Below are positions 1 through 12,800 of a stretch of 64,000 nt of DNA, piece by piece. Below the pieces are notes generated by a model. The model was not told the origin of the DNA. It searched no databases and was given only the letters and a program-made list of their open reading frames with translations. Origin of the DNA: Scolanthus callimorphus (taxonomy: Eukaryota; Cnidaria; Anthozoa; Actiniaria; Edwardsiidae). The stretch is taken from NCBI GenBank assembly GCA_033964015.1, contig JAWWUD010000056.1:186001-250000 (forward strand), in the 5' to 3' direction. Position 1 is the stretch's first letter. Each line of letters starts with the position of its first letter. The position numbers and the translations under genes are program-made.

Positions 1-721
1 CAAAAATAACGCTTTTTACGAGTATGCCCTTATGCATGGACAGAGGCTTTGCATGGTCACGTGACACTGTCATGTGACCATTGATTCCATGAAACTTGTA
101 TTGCATCACTAGTCATGCGCAGAAGTGAAAAGGTCAAGATTGTTTCCCTAAAGCCTGTCCCACATGGAAGTTGGCGGCGTACATGTATATAGTCTGGAAC
201 AAAAAATCCTTTATATCGACTTCTCCGAAAGAGGAGATCTGTGTCTTCTCATGACCTACAGTCTTGTGCATGGCGAAAAGACTGACTAGTAGAAAAACTT
301 TTGGAGGGGAGGATCTTGAAATTATGAATATTTATAGCTTCGAGGTCCTTGGATCTAGAAATACCTAGCACTAGCAGTATCTTCCTGGGGCCGCTTCCTA
401 GAATGTCAGATAAGAGTTATCAGTAGATAAACGCTTATCCAACGGATAAATCCAGAACAAATCCTATACAACAGATAACTTTTATCCGTAGATAACTTTA
501 TCCAACCTTTCAGGAACTGGGCCCTGGGGTTTCAAGGTACTGCACGTGGTACAAAATGAGAGCTTTGGTTTGCTGGCTATTCCTTGAAAAGTCATGGAAA
601 TTCATCTGTGCTTTGTGTGAACCCTGTGGCCATTTCCAGATATAAAAATCTTGTCGCGACTGTATTGATTGCAATTTCGGGCTCCTGAAGTATAGCAATT
701 GTAATCATTTTTTTTTTCCAG
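1..721 (+). other. Intron sequence upstream of first visible receptor exon
   Basis: No exon recognised. The only structure noticed is a cluster of GATAA/TTATC words between about 409 and 510. A poly-T tract at 709-718 forms the acceptor of the exon that starts at 722. Confidence 0.5.
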
Positions 722-821
722 CTTCGGTTTATTGCCTCTGTGGCACCCAAGCAAGAGGCCATTGCTCTCGATGACGTCATCTTTCTTAAAGAACCATGCG
801 AAACACAGGATGGAAACAACG
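722..821 (+). CDS. Receptor gene: C-terminal exon of a first MAM domain
   Basis: Phase 0 start after a poly-T tract and CAG, phase 1 end before GTACGT. The translation contains ALDDVIFLKEPC, the usual C-terminal MAM strand and final Cys. Same phase pattern (0 to 1) as the second MAM C-terminal exon at 12354-12459. The MAM N-terminal exon must lie upstream of the window. Confidence 0.75.
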
Positions 822-3800
822 GTACGTACAAGGCCCATTATCTAAGATCATAACAAAACCAAAACATAACAAAACCAAAACATAACATAACCAAAACATA
901 ACAAAACCAAAACATAACAAAACCAAGTCATAACAAAACCAAAACATAACAAAAGCAAAATATAACAAAACTAAAACATAACAATACCAAAACATAACAT
1001 AACCAAAGCATAACATAACCAAAACATAACATGACCAAAACATAACAAAACCAAAACATAACATAACCAAACGATTGCGTTTTCGTTTGATTGAAATTTG
1101 AGTGGAGTGGGGAGCTTAAAAAGTTCCCCTCCCAGTCTGAAAATGGTCAAAAGTAATGATTTCTTTTTGTTGCATTCCCCGTGTAGTAAGCTGCAAACAG
1201 AAAACCACTGATGGAGACTGCTGTTCCTTCCCCTTTGTTTACAAGGGAAAGTGTTACCCATGGTGCATCGGGGACGGAATTAATAGGCTTTGGTGCGCTA
1301 TCACTGACAACTACGACCGCGATGGATTATGGGGAAGCTGTGATGAAGGTGTGTGACGCGTGACACCGCGGCAAAATGTAGTTCACATGCGCTAAAGATT
1401 CACTGGCCTGTGAAATGAAGACAAATCTACATAACAACAGCGAAAGAAAATGTTTGACTTTGAACCATAATTTTCGCCTCGGGTGCAAGCCTTAATGTGC
1501 GAGGTGCAAACGTTCAGAGAAAGATCCGGGGGGGGGGGGGGGGGGGGGGACTCCCATATTTTTTGGTCGATGATGATCGTCGTATCTTTAGGGGTTAAAA
1601 TCACGATGGTTTGGTCTCTTTTAGGGGTGATCTTGATCTTCAATAAATTTTAGGGAGATTGGTATCTTTTAGGGCCGAAACTGTGTCCAAAATGCTTTTT
1701 CTTATGATGGTGCCTCTAAAAACCGTGTAAGAAAGAGAGATTATTCGATGAGAAGACAATAAATTAGAAACAAACACGGAAATTTCTTGATGGTTATCTT
1801 TCACCTGTTACCTGTGTCCTTCGCGCCTACTTGGTACATAAGACCTCATCTTTTAGGGTATCTTTCAGGGTAATAAATTGTTTGAGCCACGCCATGGCCC
1901 GCCATATTCTAGCTGCTCTGCAATTTTTTGCCTTACTTTTAGTGTCTGGTGCTTAAGTTTTCCAAATTTTCAAGACAGCACGACATATGTTTTGTTATGA
2001 AGATTATTTATTTTGTTTTCATTGCACATTTTGCATTGTTTGTTCTACTATAGTGGATTTCAGTTGAGTGTCTGAAACTAGACACAAATCTAACGTGAGC
2101 TTTGCTTTTAGATGGTGACTTAAACTAGAAATTACTTTCTCCTGCCCTCAATTTTTGGGAGCTCCGCTTTTAGACAGCAGTTTACTCTATCCATTTTCTC
2201 CTTATGGTTGTACTTAGGCGGTGCTTATAGGGGCACTCGCACGCTTGCCTGACAAGCAAATAATTGAATCGCAATCCAATTCCATCCTCTTCGTAATAGG
2301 TAGAAACACTAAAGATTTCTATTGATTTAACAGTTAAAAGGTCATTTAACAAACCTGGACTGTTATTTTGGTTATAAACTTCATGTATTTTTGGTGATTA
2401 GAATTTAGACTTACCTTTATTGACAGGTTGTATAAAAATTAAGCGTGCGAGTGCCCCTTTAAATCTAGGCATTGTATGCCTCATCCTTTTACTTATTGCG
2501 AGCTCCGCTTTTAGGCAAGGCCTAAATTCTATTTTTTGTATCCCCAGGATCTGGCCCGGCCATATACAAGCCATGTAGCGTACGCACAAAACAAGGTCCG
2601 TGCTGCGTTCTTCCGTTTCAGTACGATGGCAGACTACATAATAGTTGTGTGGATTTCTACCACACCGGACCCTGGTGTGCGACTACTGATAACTATGACC
2701 GAGATCGTCAATGGGGAGATTGTATCGTACTAGGCGCAGGTGAGTCTCATTTCCGGTCTCGAAAGGTCATTTGTGGATGGGATGGGAAAGGTAATTTGTG
2801 GATGGGATGGGAAAGGTAATTTGTGGATGGGATGGGAAAGGTAATTTGTGGATGGATAGGAAAGGTAATTTGTGGATGGGATGGGAAAGGTAATTTGTGG
2901 ATGGGATGGGAAAGGTAATTTGTGGATGGGATGGGAAAGGTAATTTGTGGATGGCGGTTTGTGGATGTTTCACGGCGGAAAAAGCTTCAGTTCGCAGGGG
3001 CGTCGCCAGGAATTTTGGTTTGGGGGAGGGGGGTGGGGAATAGTGAAAACATGGGACGAAAATTGTCAAATTTCCTCCACCAAATACAGTAAATGTATGG
3101 GAAAATATCCCGCCCCTTTCGCGGCCCCCTGTGCGCCCCTCCCCTGGCTACGCCCCTGGTTCGTGATCCCGGCCACAATCGCCGCCATCTTGCACCTCCC
3201 TTCTCCTCCCTTCTCCTCCCTTCTCCTCCCTTCTCCTCCCTTCTCCTCCCTGTCCGTCGCTTTGTCGCGCTTTGTAGCTTGCCCCAGACTGAATTCTCGC
3301 GCGCGTCCAAGATGGCGACGATTGCGTGCAGGATCACGAACTGAAGCCCACGATATCTTAAATAATATTAGTACGGAGCGGGAGCTCATTACCTAGGAGC
3401 GTCAATCTAGGGGTAGGAAGGTGTAACAGCGAATTGGAAAATGAAGCATGTCTGAAGTTATTTTTAGAACAATAGCTTTTCTGCTTGAATAAATTTCTTG
3501 CTCGTCAGAAAAATTCAATTCGACCCCTAAAAGATACACAACAGGACGTGGTCTACCAGTATCTGAACCCCTAAAATATACAATTTTAAAACTTGCACAA
3601 ATATTTTTTATGACTTTATTGTTTGCACTAAAAGCGATCCATCGAATGTGTTCTCCTTCGCGCGACCTATCTTCGCAAACACAAACACCCTAAAATATAC
3701 CATTTCTAAAATAAATAGGGTTTTTTCATTCTGTACCCTAAAAGATACCTCAAACTCGAGTTTTAAACCCTAAAAAATACGACGAGCATCCCCGCCAGGC

Positions 3801-6800
3801 TGATATGAGAATTCACCACCACCACCATTGTCATGAGGAAAATGAAAATGCCCCCCTGGAATATTATGACTTGTTATCCGGCAAAACGTCGATGTTTATC
3901 CTGTCACTTATTCTTTGGCCGCTTTTTCTTTGATAAACAGAGAAAAGGAAAGAACCATGGCCTGTTAAAGAACTTTTGTTCCAGGCCCAGCTCAAGCAGG
4001 ACTGCCAATCCTTTTTGGAGGCGTCCGTTTCATCGATGCTTATTAACTTCGCCATAACAGCCACTACCGCTTGCCCATTGAATCTTAGATACAATCCCCT
4101 AGGATTCGCGTGTCCGTTTGTTCCTGACTGAATGTCAACTTTCGTTATTTGGTCTTTGGCTAACAAGATTCTTGTCTTCTGCAAAAGCCTGTCATTTCCA
4201 AAGTTGTCTTTGCAGAAATGAGTAAGCTCAATAGCTACCGGCCCGGGTGTCGAATCCACGCTACTCTTATGCTGTGCAAACCATTCCTCTGCGCACAAGT
4301 TATCAACATCGTTGCAGGCAGCGTTGTAAAAGAGGCTTGCGACCACAAACACGGAGAGCAGGAACGCCGGCATTTTGCTTGTAGAAGAGAGTTGGCTATC
4401 TCTGTTGGAATCTGATGTTTTTAAGATGCAATTATTAGGGCCGTGTATGAAGTAGGGTGTGCAGTAGGAGGTCTAACGTGACGGCTACGTGGCTTGTCGG
4501 GCGCCGTCGTGTTTTCAAAACCTCTGGCACCACTATACAATCTAAATGTAGATAGAAGAATTTATATTCTGTATATTGCCGATTTAAAGTGCATATCACT
4601 CCCCTCCTAAAAGGAGAGAACGTGGACAAAAAGTTTTTTGTTTTTTGTTGTTTGTTGACAAAAATTTTGCTTCCATAACTTTTTTGGCTAAACACGAGGT
4701 TCCGGTATAAAAGGGATAACTCCTCCCACCCCCGGCCCGAGAACAATCAGTTATCAATCAGCTGTCAAAGAGTGAACATCTCACTTCATCTCTCTATACC
4801 GCGAAATTCAAAGTTTAGAATTCAAAACGCATGCAAAAGTACAAATAAATAATTTCCTATATTATATGCCTTTTAATTTATTGCAAAAGAATTTTATTCG
4901 AACCTATTTCGGACCGAATAAAAACGATATTTTATTCTCAGCGGAGAGCGAGACTAATTAGTATTCAAAAGAGCGAATTATATTCTGTGCTGCGAGCAAA
5001 AACGTTTTCACACTAGAGACGGATAATTCCTCCAAACGACTTAGGGCGATGATTTTCAGTGCGTCTCTTAGGCCTACGGCAAACGCCGAACTTCAGCCGC
5101 TCTTCTTCTGTCGAACCTTTCCTTTTTCAAAGGATGCCGCTTCATTATACTTTATAATCAAGAAATTTCTATTGTTTTGTATTGGAACGGCGCGACTATG
5201 GCACGGCGTTTGCCGTAGGCCTTTTAAAACTTCATCAGTTTCTTCGTCTTGTGTGCATCACGGGCAAGAGACGGAGACGACGTCCGGACGCATGAAACTC
5301 CTTAAGTCGTCTGGACGTTTTATCCGTCTCTTGCCCGTATTCACACAAGACGAAGCAACTGACGAAGTATTAAAGACGCACTAAAAGTCATTGGCCTTAG
5401 GCGTCTGGACGAATTATCCGCGTCTGTGAAAACGGCCATCAAATAGCTTCGTTCTTTCTTTGGTTCTAAATATCAATATATCAGCACAAATCACTTACCA
5501 TGGCAAAATATAATGGGTGCCGAAAAATTGTATTCGCGCAGCCTCCTCTCCGCTGCTACTTTACACTGCTGACAACAATTTAATTAGTTTATGTGCTTGA
5601 CAACAACCTGCAAAACCTGTTGGACAGCAAACCGAGACGGTTGATAAATTACGGCGCGTTCCGTGTTATATCCGCGTCTTGACGGTATTGCACCGTGTGC
5701 CAACCGTGTTAAAGCATTTTGATTGGTTTATCAGTCATTTTGTGTGATAGCTGAATGGTCACGAGAGGTTGCGTATATCGTAACGGTATAACTGTGTGCC
5801 ATGTTAATCATCATTAATCAACCAATCATCTTTCTTAATGTGTCAAAAAGGCCACCTAGCCAATCAAGCAATCATCTTTCTTAATGTGTCAGAAACACCA
5901 CCTCGCCAATCAATCATCTTTCTTAATGTGTCAAAAATACCACCTCGCCAATCAGTCAATCATCTTTCTTAATGTGTCACATTCTACCTAGCCAACCAAT
6001 CAATCAATCACCTTTAGAGCGGATTTCAGATGACTGTAATGAGTAATTACTTTGTAATTACGCCTATAGGTTTTGTTAAGAATTGGTGTAATCACTTTGT
6101 GCGCGATTGGTATCACTACAGTCATGTGTCAAGAAGACCACATAGCCAAACAGCCTATCCAATCAATCAATCAATCATCTTTATTAGTGTGCCAAAAGTA
6201 CCATCTAGCCAATCAACCAATCAACTTTATTAGTGTGCCAAAAGTACCATCTAGCCAATCAACCAACCATCTTTATTAGTGTGTCAAAAGTACCATCTAG
6301 CCAATCAACCAATCATCTTTATTAGTGTGTCAAAAGTACCATCTAGCCAATCAATCAATCATCTTTATTAATGTGTCAAAAAGACCACCTAGCCAATCAA
6401 TCAATCTTCTTTATTAATCTATGTTGATTGACATCGCGGCAAAACGCAGTTCACATGCGCTAAAGATTCACTGGCCCGTGAAATGAAGACAATTGATCAA
6501 AAAATCTACATAACAACAGCGAACGATACATTTTAACTTTAAACCAATAATTTTCGCCTCGGGTGCAAGTGCGAGGTGCAAAGGTTCAGAGAACGATATG
6601 ATCATATTCTAGCTGCTCTGCAATTTTTGGCCTTACGTTTTGTGTCTGGAGCTTACGTTTTCCAAATTTCAAAGACAGCACGGGATTTACTTTTGTTATG
6701 TAGATTACTTCTTTTGTTTTCATTTCACAGGATTGAAGTGAATCTTTGGCACATGGCAAATGCGTTTTGCCACGGTGTTAAGCATTCTCGTACCCAGAGC

Positions 6801-9800
6801 TCCCCGGCTCGTCGCCTCGCAGGGGAGGCTCTGGTGACAGCCATTTGAGGGCCTTCGCTGATTGGCTGAAAAGGCGCACACGCGTACATAAAAGTAGCTT
6901 TATCTCACTTTATAAAAACGTGTCAAAATAACACTGTCGTCTGTTCAACCTATGCCTTCGACTTGAACGCGCTAAAACTGTACGGCAGGCTTCAAAACAA
7001 TTATTGGTTATGTTTGTTTTCAGGCCGAGTGATACGTCCCGGATGTGAGCAGAAGACGACGGACGGGCGATGTTGCGTGTTGCCATTTACATACGAGAGC
7101 AAAGCCTACAACGCATGCGTGACATACCGTACTAGTGACCGGCCGTGGTGCTCTCTGACGGGGAGCTATGATAGAGACCCCAAGCAGTGGGCTCCCTGTG
7201 CTGGGTTTGGTGAGTATGCAGGGCAGGTTTCGTATCGAACAATGCCTTGACGGACATTTTTCAACACCTCATGGACAAAGGTTTTCGTTTTTAAACGCCT
7301 CACGTCTAAAGCCACATTTACCTTATAAGAAGGTCCCAGCTGATTTCTTGCTACAAATTAGCCAAGTAGAACGATCTTTGTTGCATCGTCAAGCGTTCCA
7401 AACAGATTCTAAAAAAACTCAGAAATTATTGCCTTACGTCACATGTAAACTGGGTTTTATTATATCTAGTTTTTTCTTCCCAAAGCGGTTAAAATTCGGC
7501 CATCTCTCGCTGGACCTAAGAATGTTTCGTTTTGACAAACAATCCATTGCGCGCCGTGAAGCCTTTGCGCGCAACTTGATGTTTCCCCTTCTGTATACTT
7601 CCAGATGATCCTGACAATTGCCCCGCGATTTACCGAGCTCACATTTCTGTGATGCATTGGTCGCCTGCCTTCACTAGTAGCCGACTCGTGCACTGGAGCT
7701 CAGAACCTCGCAATACCACAGTCAACATCTCAGACCGGTCCACGCCAAAACCTGCACATGGTACGGATCTGGACGAAAAATTTGCGACGGAAAAAAGGAT
7801 TGGATTACCTCTCGTTTGCTACTTCAGCTAATCTAAAAACAAATGGTGTAAATTCGAGGCAAACGTGGTAAATGCCGTACTTGTATGCCAATATTTGCAG
7901 CGTACGTTTGCTTCGAGTTTACTATAGGTTTACACTTTATTTGGTCAAGATTTATTCACATAGCAAACTTGAGCGAATCGTTTTGCTTCGTTCAGCGGAT
8001 TAAGGAGCCTGTGTCAGCCGCCATTTTGACAGCATAGCAACATACCAAGTCGGAGAAAGCATCCATTTCCATCGGCTGATTTAGAGAATATAGAGCAATG
8101 TTCTCTATTGAATTCCGAAACTTTGTTTTTAGATATTTATTTAGATATTTCTACACGTAATTCGTCTTTTTATATCGAACGAAAACAATAACAAAGGAGT
8201 GGCTGACACGGGCTCTTTAACTTCGGTGGTGTGTAGCGTCTCGGTTCTGTATAGCTCTTATGATAGTAAGTGTGAAGGTTGGAAAGTACGCCATCCAAAT
8301 TTCCTTTTAAAACGGCCGTGTACCTCGTGGGCCTTTTCATTTGTTCCCAAAACATTTTAACTCCAAATATCTGCCTCCCACAGAAGATATGAGACATGAA
8401 ATACTTACAGACCAAATACTTACAAAGACCAAACTTCCTAATAAGGAAGTTTAGCAACATCGGCAAGTCGATTGTGGATACCTAGAATTGGTTTGACCTC
8501 CTCCCATTTCAGATAAAAGCCTTTACGAAGCCATTTTCAATGGGTCGTCTCCCAAAAAAGGTGCCTCAGTACAAGTCACATTCCCTGAGCTCCGGGCCTT
8601 GACGGTCTGCCTGTGGATGGTCACTGAGGACGTCACAAGGGAAGGAACGCCTTACCGTTACCGAGTGCGTTACCACGAGCGTGACGTGACAGGGTTTGCG
8701 TTACTAAACTACCAGAAGTTTGTCATGCAAGTTATGGACAACAACGGGTATGGTTTGTTATCCTAATTATTTCGTGAGTTGAGGCAATAATATTTTTACA
8801 CCTTACTCGTATCTGTTGAACTAGTTTAACATTTTATTTAATATTAATTTGTGAATGTTTGTTCAACAATTTCTTCATGAACAAGCTTCCCGAACCAGAC
8901 GAAACTCGATAAATAAACTCGCGAAAAAAGATCCGTAAAACTCAAGGTTCCCATCGTATAAAAAAATCAAATTGTTCACCTGTGGTACCTCTAAGCTATT
9001 GCCATACCTGTCAACCCCAAACGTTCTGAAACTTGGAGAATTCGTCGGAACAATATTGTTTTTCCGAGTCTTTTCCGAACCTTTCCGAATCCCTTCCGAA
9101 AACCGTCCGAACTCTCTCCGAATCTTTGCCCATGGCGCGGACTTCGGTTGACTTTTTTGTGTCTGACTATGAAACAGAATATGTTGAAAAACCAGGAGAT
9201 TTGATGCTTTGACCTGGGGACCGGGAGACTCCAGGGTAAACCTGGAGAGTTGGCAGGTATGCATTGCTATCAACTGATTTGAAACCTGCTGACGGTATCT
9301 ACTGCGCATTGCTGAAAATCTGGGGCTTAGAAGAACAAAAACAAAGTTTAAAAGACATTTGATCTGGTATGGCTTCAGCCTAATGCTATCTAATGGTTTC
9401 TTTTCTCAAAATACAACCCTTGACATGAAACTTTTTCTTCAGAAAGTCCAGTCTCGCAGTGAATGATGGGAAGTGGCACCATTTATGTATCACGTGGGAT
9501 TCACGTGGCGGCGTGTGGCAGTTCTACAATGATGGACTGCTCGTTACTCACGGGTTAAACTGGCACAAGGGCTTAGCTATACCGGGTAAGTAATAAATCA
9601 AACACGAGGCAGAGTTTGTTATCATAGACTATCAGGATTTCTAAACACCAAGACTTGGATTGAAAAAAGGCAAGGCCAAGTTTCTATAAATGGCAAAAAA
9701 ACCTCGACTTCGTCTCGAGAAACATCGAGATTCTCGGGAAAACAAAACTCGCTGTTTCCCTCGGGAGCAGTCATTAAGTGTATAATATTCACTGTTTATC

Positions 9801-12800
9801 AACATTGCCATTCTAATGCTAATGTGCCAACCGTAGATACAGTAGCGCCTTTTGTTCTAAGAACCAATCGATCTCGCGTTGGCACATTAATAACAATAGA
9901 TGACGTCAGCGTGAACAGCGCTATACACCACTTGTACTCTATTTCCAGGTCGAGGCACCCTTTTCATTGGTTGGGATGGCCTTTACTCCTCGCACAGATT
10001 TCTGGGAAATATGAGCGGGCTAAACATCTGGAGTCACGTGATCAGTCGCACCGAGCTATCCCGGCATGCCCTTGGGTGTGGCCTGGAGATGGGTGACGTC
10101 ATGTTTTGGGAGGGGTTCAGGAATTCCTTGAAAATTGTTGTAAACATTTCTAGTCCGCCGAAGTGTACAGAAGTTAAAGGTAACTGGGAACTTGTTTGTT
10201 TGTTTGTTTGTTTATCATTGTGATTTTTGTTTTGAAATTATCTGGTACTAGTTTTTTTCCGTGAAATAATTCACGGCCTGTTTTTTGTTCAAGAAAAAAT
10301 GCATTGTGATGCATGGGCGCAAAGATCCATAAAATACTTAGAATGCAATTTGAATGTATTTCAAAAAACCTTTGTAGAAAGAACGTGAATGTCAAATAGC
10401 AAGAGCAGAGCGACCTTTTAACTAATCCCAGTGCCTGGGATTTTCTAACAGCGAAGTCCATCGGGTTTTGAAAAATCGCCCCTTATACTACTTTGAGCTA
10501 CTGCTTGCATAACTCTTAGTTAAGAACACTTAAATGATCTGAAAAACCACAACAAGTAGTAGCTAGCAACTCAGCTCGGCAACTCAGCTTGATTTTTTGT
10601 CTTGACATACAAGGATCAGAAGATTATGTGCTCCACTTTAAGTGCTACCGTCTTGAAATTAAGTTCTTACTTTCTTACTTACTAGCTAGAGAATTACAAA
10701 TAATGATCTTGTTTGAATGACTTGAATAACTTTAGTTTTAACAAAATTCTTCCTCCTTTGAGATATTGCGAGATTATTGTTTATATACTCTAAAACCCAC
10801 ATTTTAGAGCAAGGAGTTTAACCATGCGATGTTTTTATTGTGTTTTGTTGTGTGGTCGAAGGTTGAAAAACTAGAAGCGTCTCTTTACTTAGGTTTTCAT
10901 AATTCTGCTAACTCTGTACCGCCTAATTAATTGTGTTTTCAAAGCGTCCCCTGAATCAAACATCTAATCAACCCGGTAGCTTTTGCAAAACCTCTGAGTG
11001 ATGTCTGTGACAGGGAATTTCTGGAGAAACCCATACATGGGAAAAGCTGAATTTCCCAAGGCACACGCAAGGGAAGTGTCCGGAATTCACATGGATAGCC
11101 TTGGGAAATCCGAACACTTCCCATTCTTCTACCACGGGAAATGCAGCTTTTACCATGGGAAATGCAGCTTTTACCATGGGAAATGCAGCTTTTACCATGG
11201 GAAATGCAGCTTTTACCATGGGAAATGCAGCTTTTACCATGGGGAATTCAGCTTTTACCATGGGGAATTCAGCTTTTACCATGGGGAATTTAGCTTTTCC
11301 CATGGAAGGTGAGAAAACAGAGTTCGCACAAAAATGAAAAGCACAGTAAAGTCTGTTTAATAGAATGAGACGAAAAAAGGGGCCTTATGGAATGGAACCG
11401 TTTTTTTTTTCCTTTTTACAGAGGGAGGCTTTATCCTTGTTAGTAACTTTACATCCGGGACACCAGTCACCGCAGACCTCCAAACCAGCAGGCTCATTAG
11501 TGTTTCCGAAAATGACGTCAGCGCATGTTTCTCCTTTCGATACATGTTGCTCGGCTCGGGAGCCCGGAAACTAGCTATCTATCAATTAGAGAGCAACGTC
11601 ACATCCGGGCCACAGATGGCGGAGCAAATGAAGTTAAAATGGTTAACTACTAATTCTACAAACATGCCCTTATGGAAATTTGGATATGTTACTATGACAA
11701 CCATGAGGCCATACAAGGTAATAATTTGACGCCAGGAAAATGATCTCCCTACGATCTTTGGACTCTTTTCACTCTTTGTTGTACGGAGAAACAATGCTCC
11801 ATTTTATCTCATTCCTCTTACAGTGGGGTTTTCGCATAGAGCAGATTTCGTATGACTGTGATAAGTGCGGTACGGCGCGGTACTGTCGCGGTGGCGGTAC
11901 GGAACCTGGCCTGCTGTAAATGGAATGAAATCGCCAATGAAGTCGCGGTACGGTCACGTTCGCGGCGCGGAACAGCTTTGTGGCGGTACTTTTCACAGTC
12001 ATACGAAATCTGCTCTATTTATTGTTAGCGAAAATTTGACGCGAAAGCCAATCGGATTGCAGGAAATCATCAAATTGCCCGCTCTGATTGGCTCGCGAGC
12101 GTCAACCTCAGATCGGGTTCCCAGGCCCGTCACATGCGCACTAAATTATGGCGTGAGTGCTAAGTTATGTGAGATTTTATGCTGTTTCAGTAGAAGCTAA
12201 ACAACTACAAATATTATTTACCAATTTTGGAAACAAATTGAAAACACTCGTGAAATTAATCCCTAATTTTACTCGGCCACGTGCGATTACCTATACAAAG
12301 TAGCCACATGTACGCGTTGAGCGCCTATTTGTTTATCTGTTTATTTTCCATAGATTGTAATACGGGGGACATTGGTTCCTGGTTCTGGGAGCATTGGAAT
12401 AGCAGAATACGTTACCAACACGGGACGGTGCTATAAAAAAGATGTCGGCGAATACAGAGGTAAAGCCTACATCTACATCTACCGATTACTGCCATTTTCA
12501 TAATTCTGCGAACTCCCACTTGACATTTCCGAACGCAAAACTGCGTTTTGGCTTCCGTCAATCAAACCTTTGAGTCAAGTCCACGCATGTTTTCATAATT
12601 CTGCGAAATCCCACTTGACATTTCCGAACGTCAAACTGCGTTTTGGCTTCCGTCAATCAAACCTTTGAGTCAAGTCCACGCATGTTTTCATAATTCTGCG
12701 AAATCCCACTTGACATTTCCGAACGTCAAACTGCGTTTTGGCTTCCGTCAATCAAACCTTTGAGTCAAGTCCACGCATGTTTTCATAATTCTGCGAAATC

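Noticed and set aside
786..1261. Frames of 94-96 codons on the minus strand
   Set aside because: Translation of the AAACCAAAACATAAC array, periodic Val/Leu/Cys/Phe.
2767..3396. Frames of 83-149 codons on both strands
   Set aside because: Cross the 25-bp tandem repeat and the GAGGAG/CTCCTC array.
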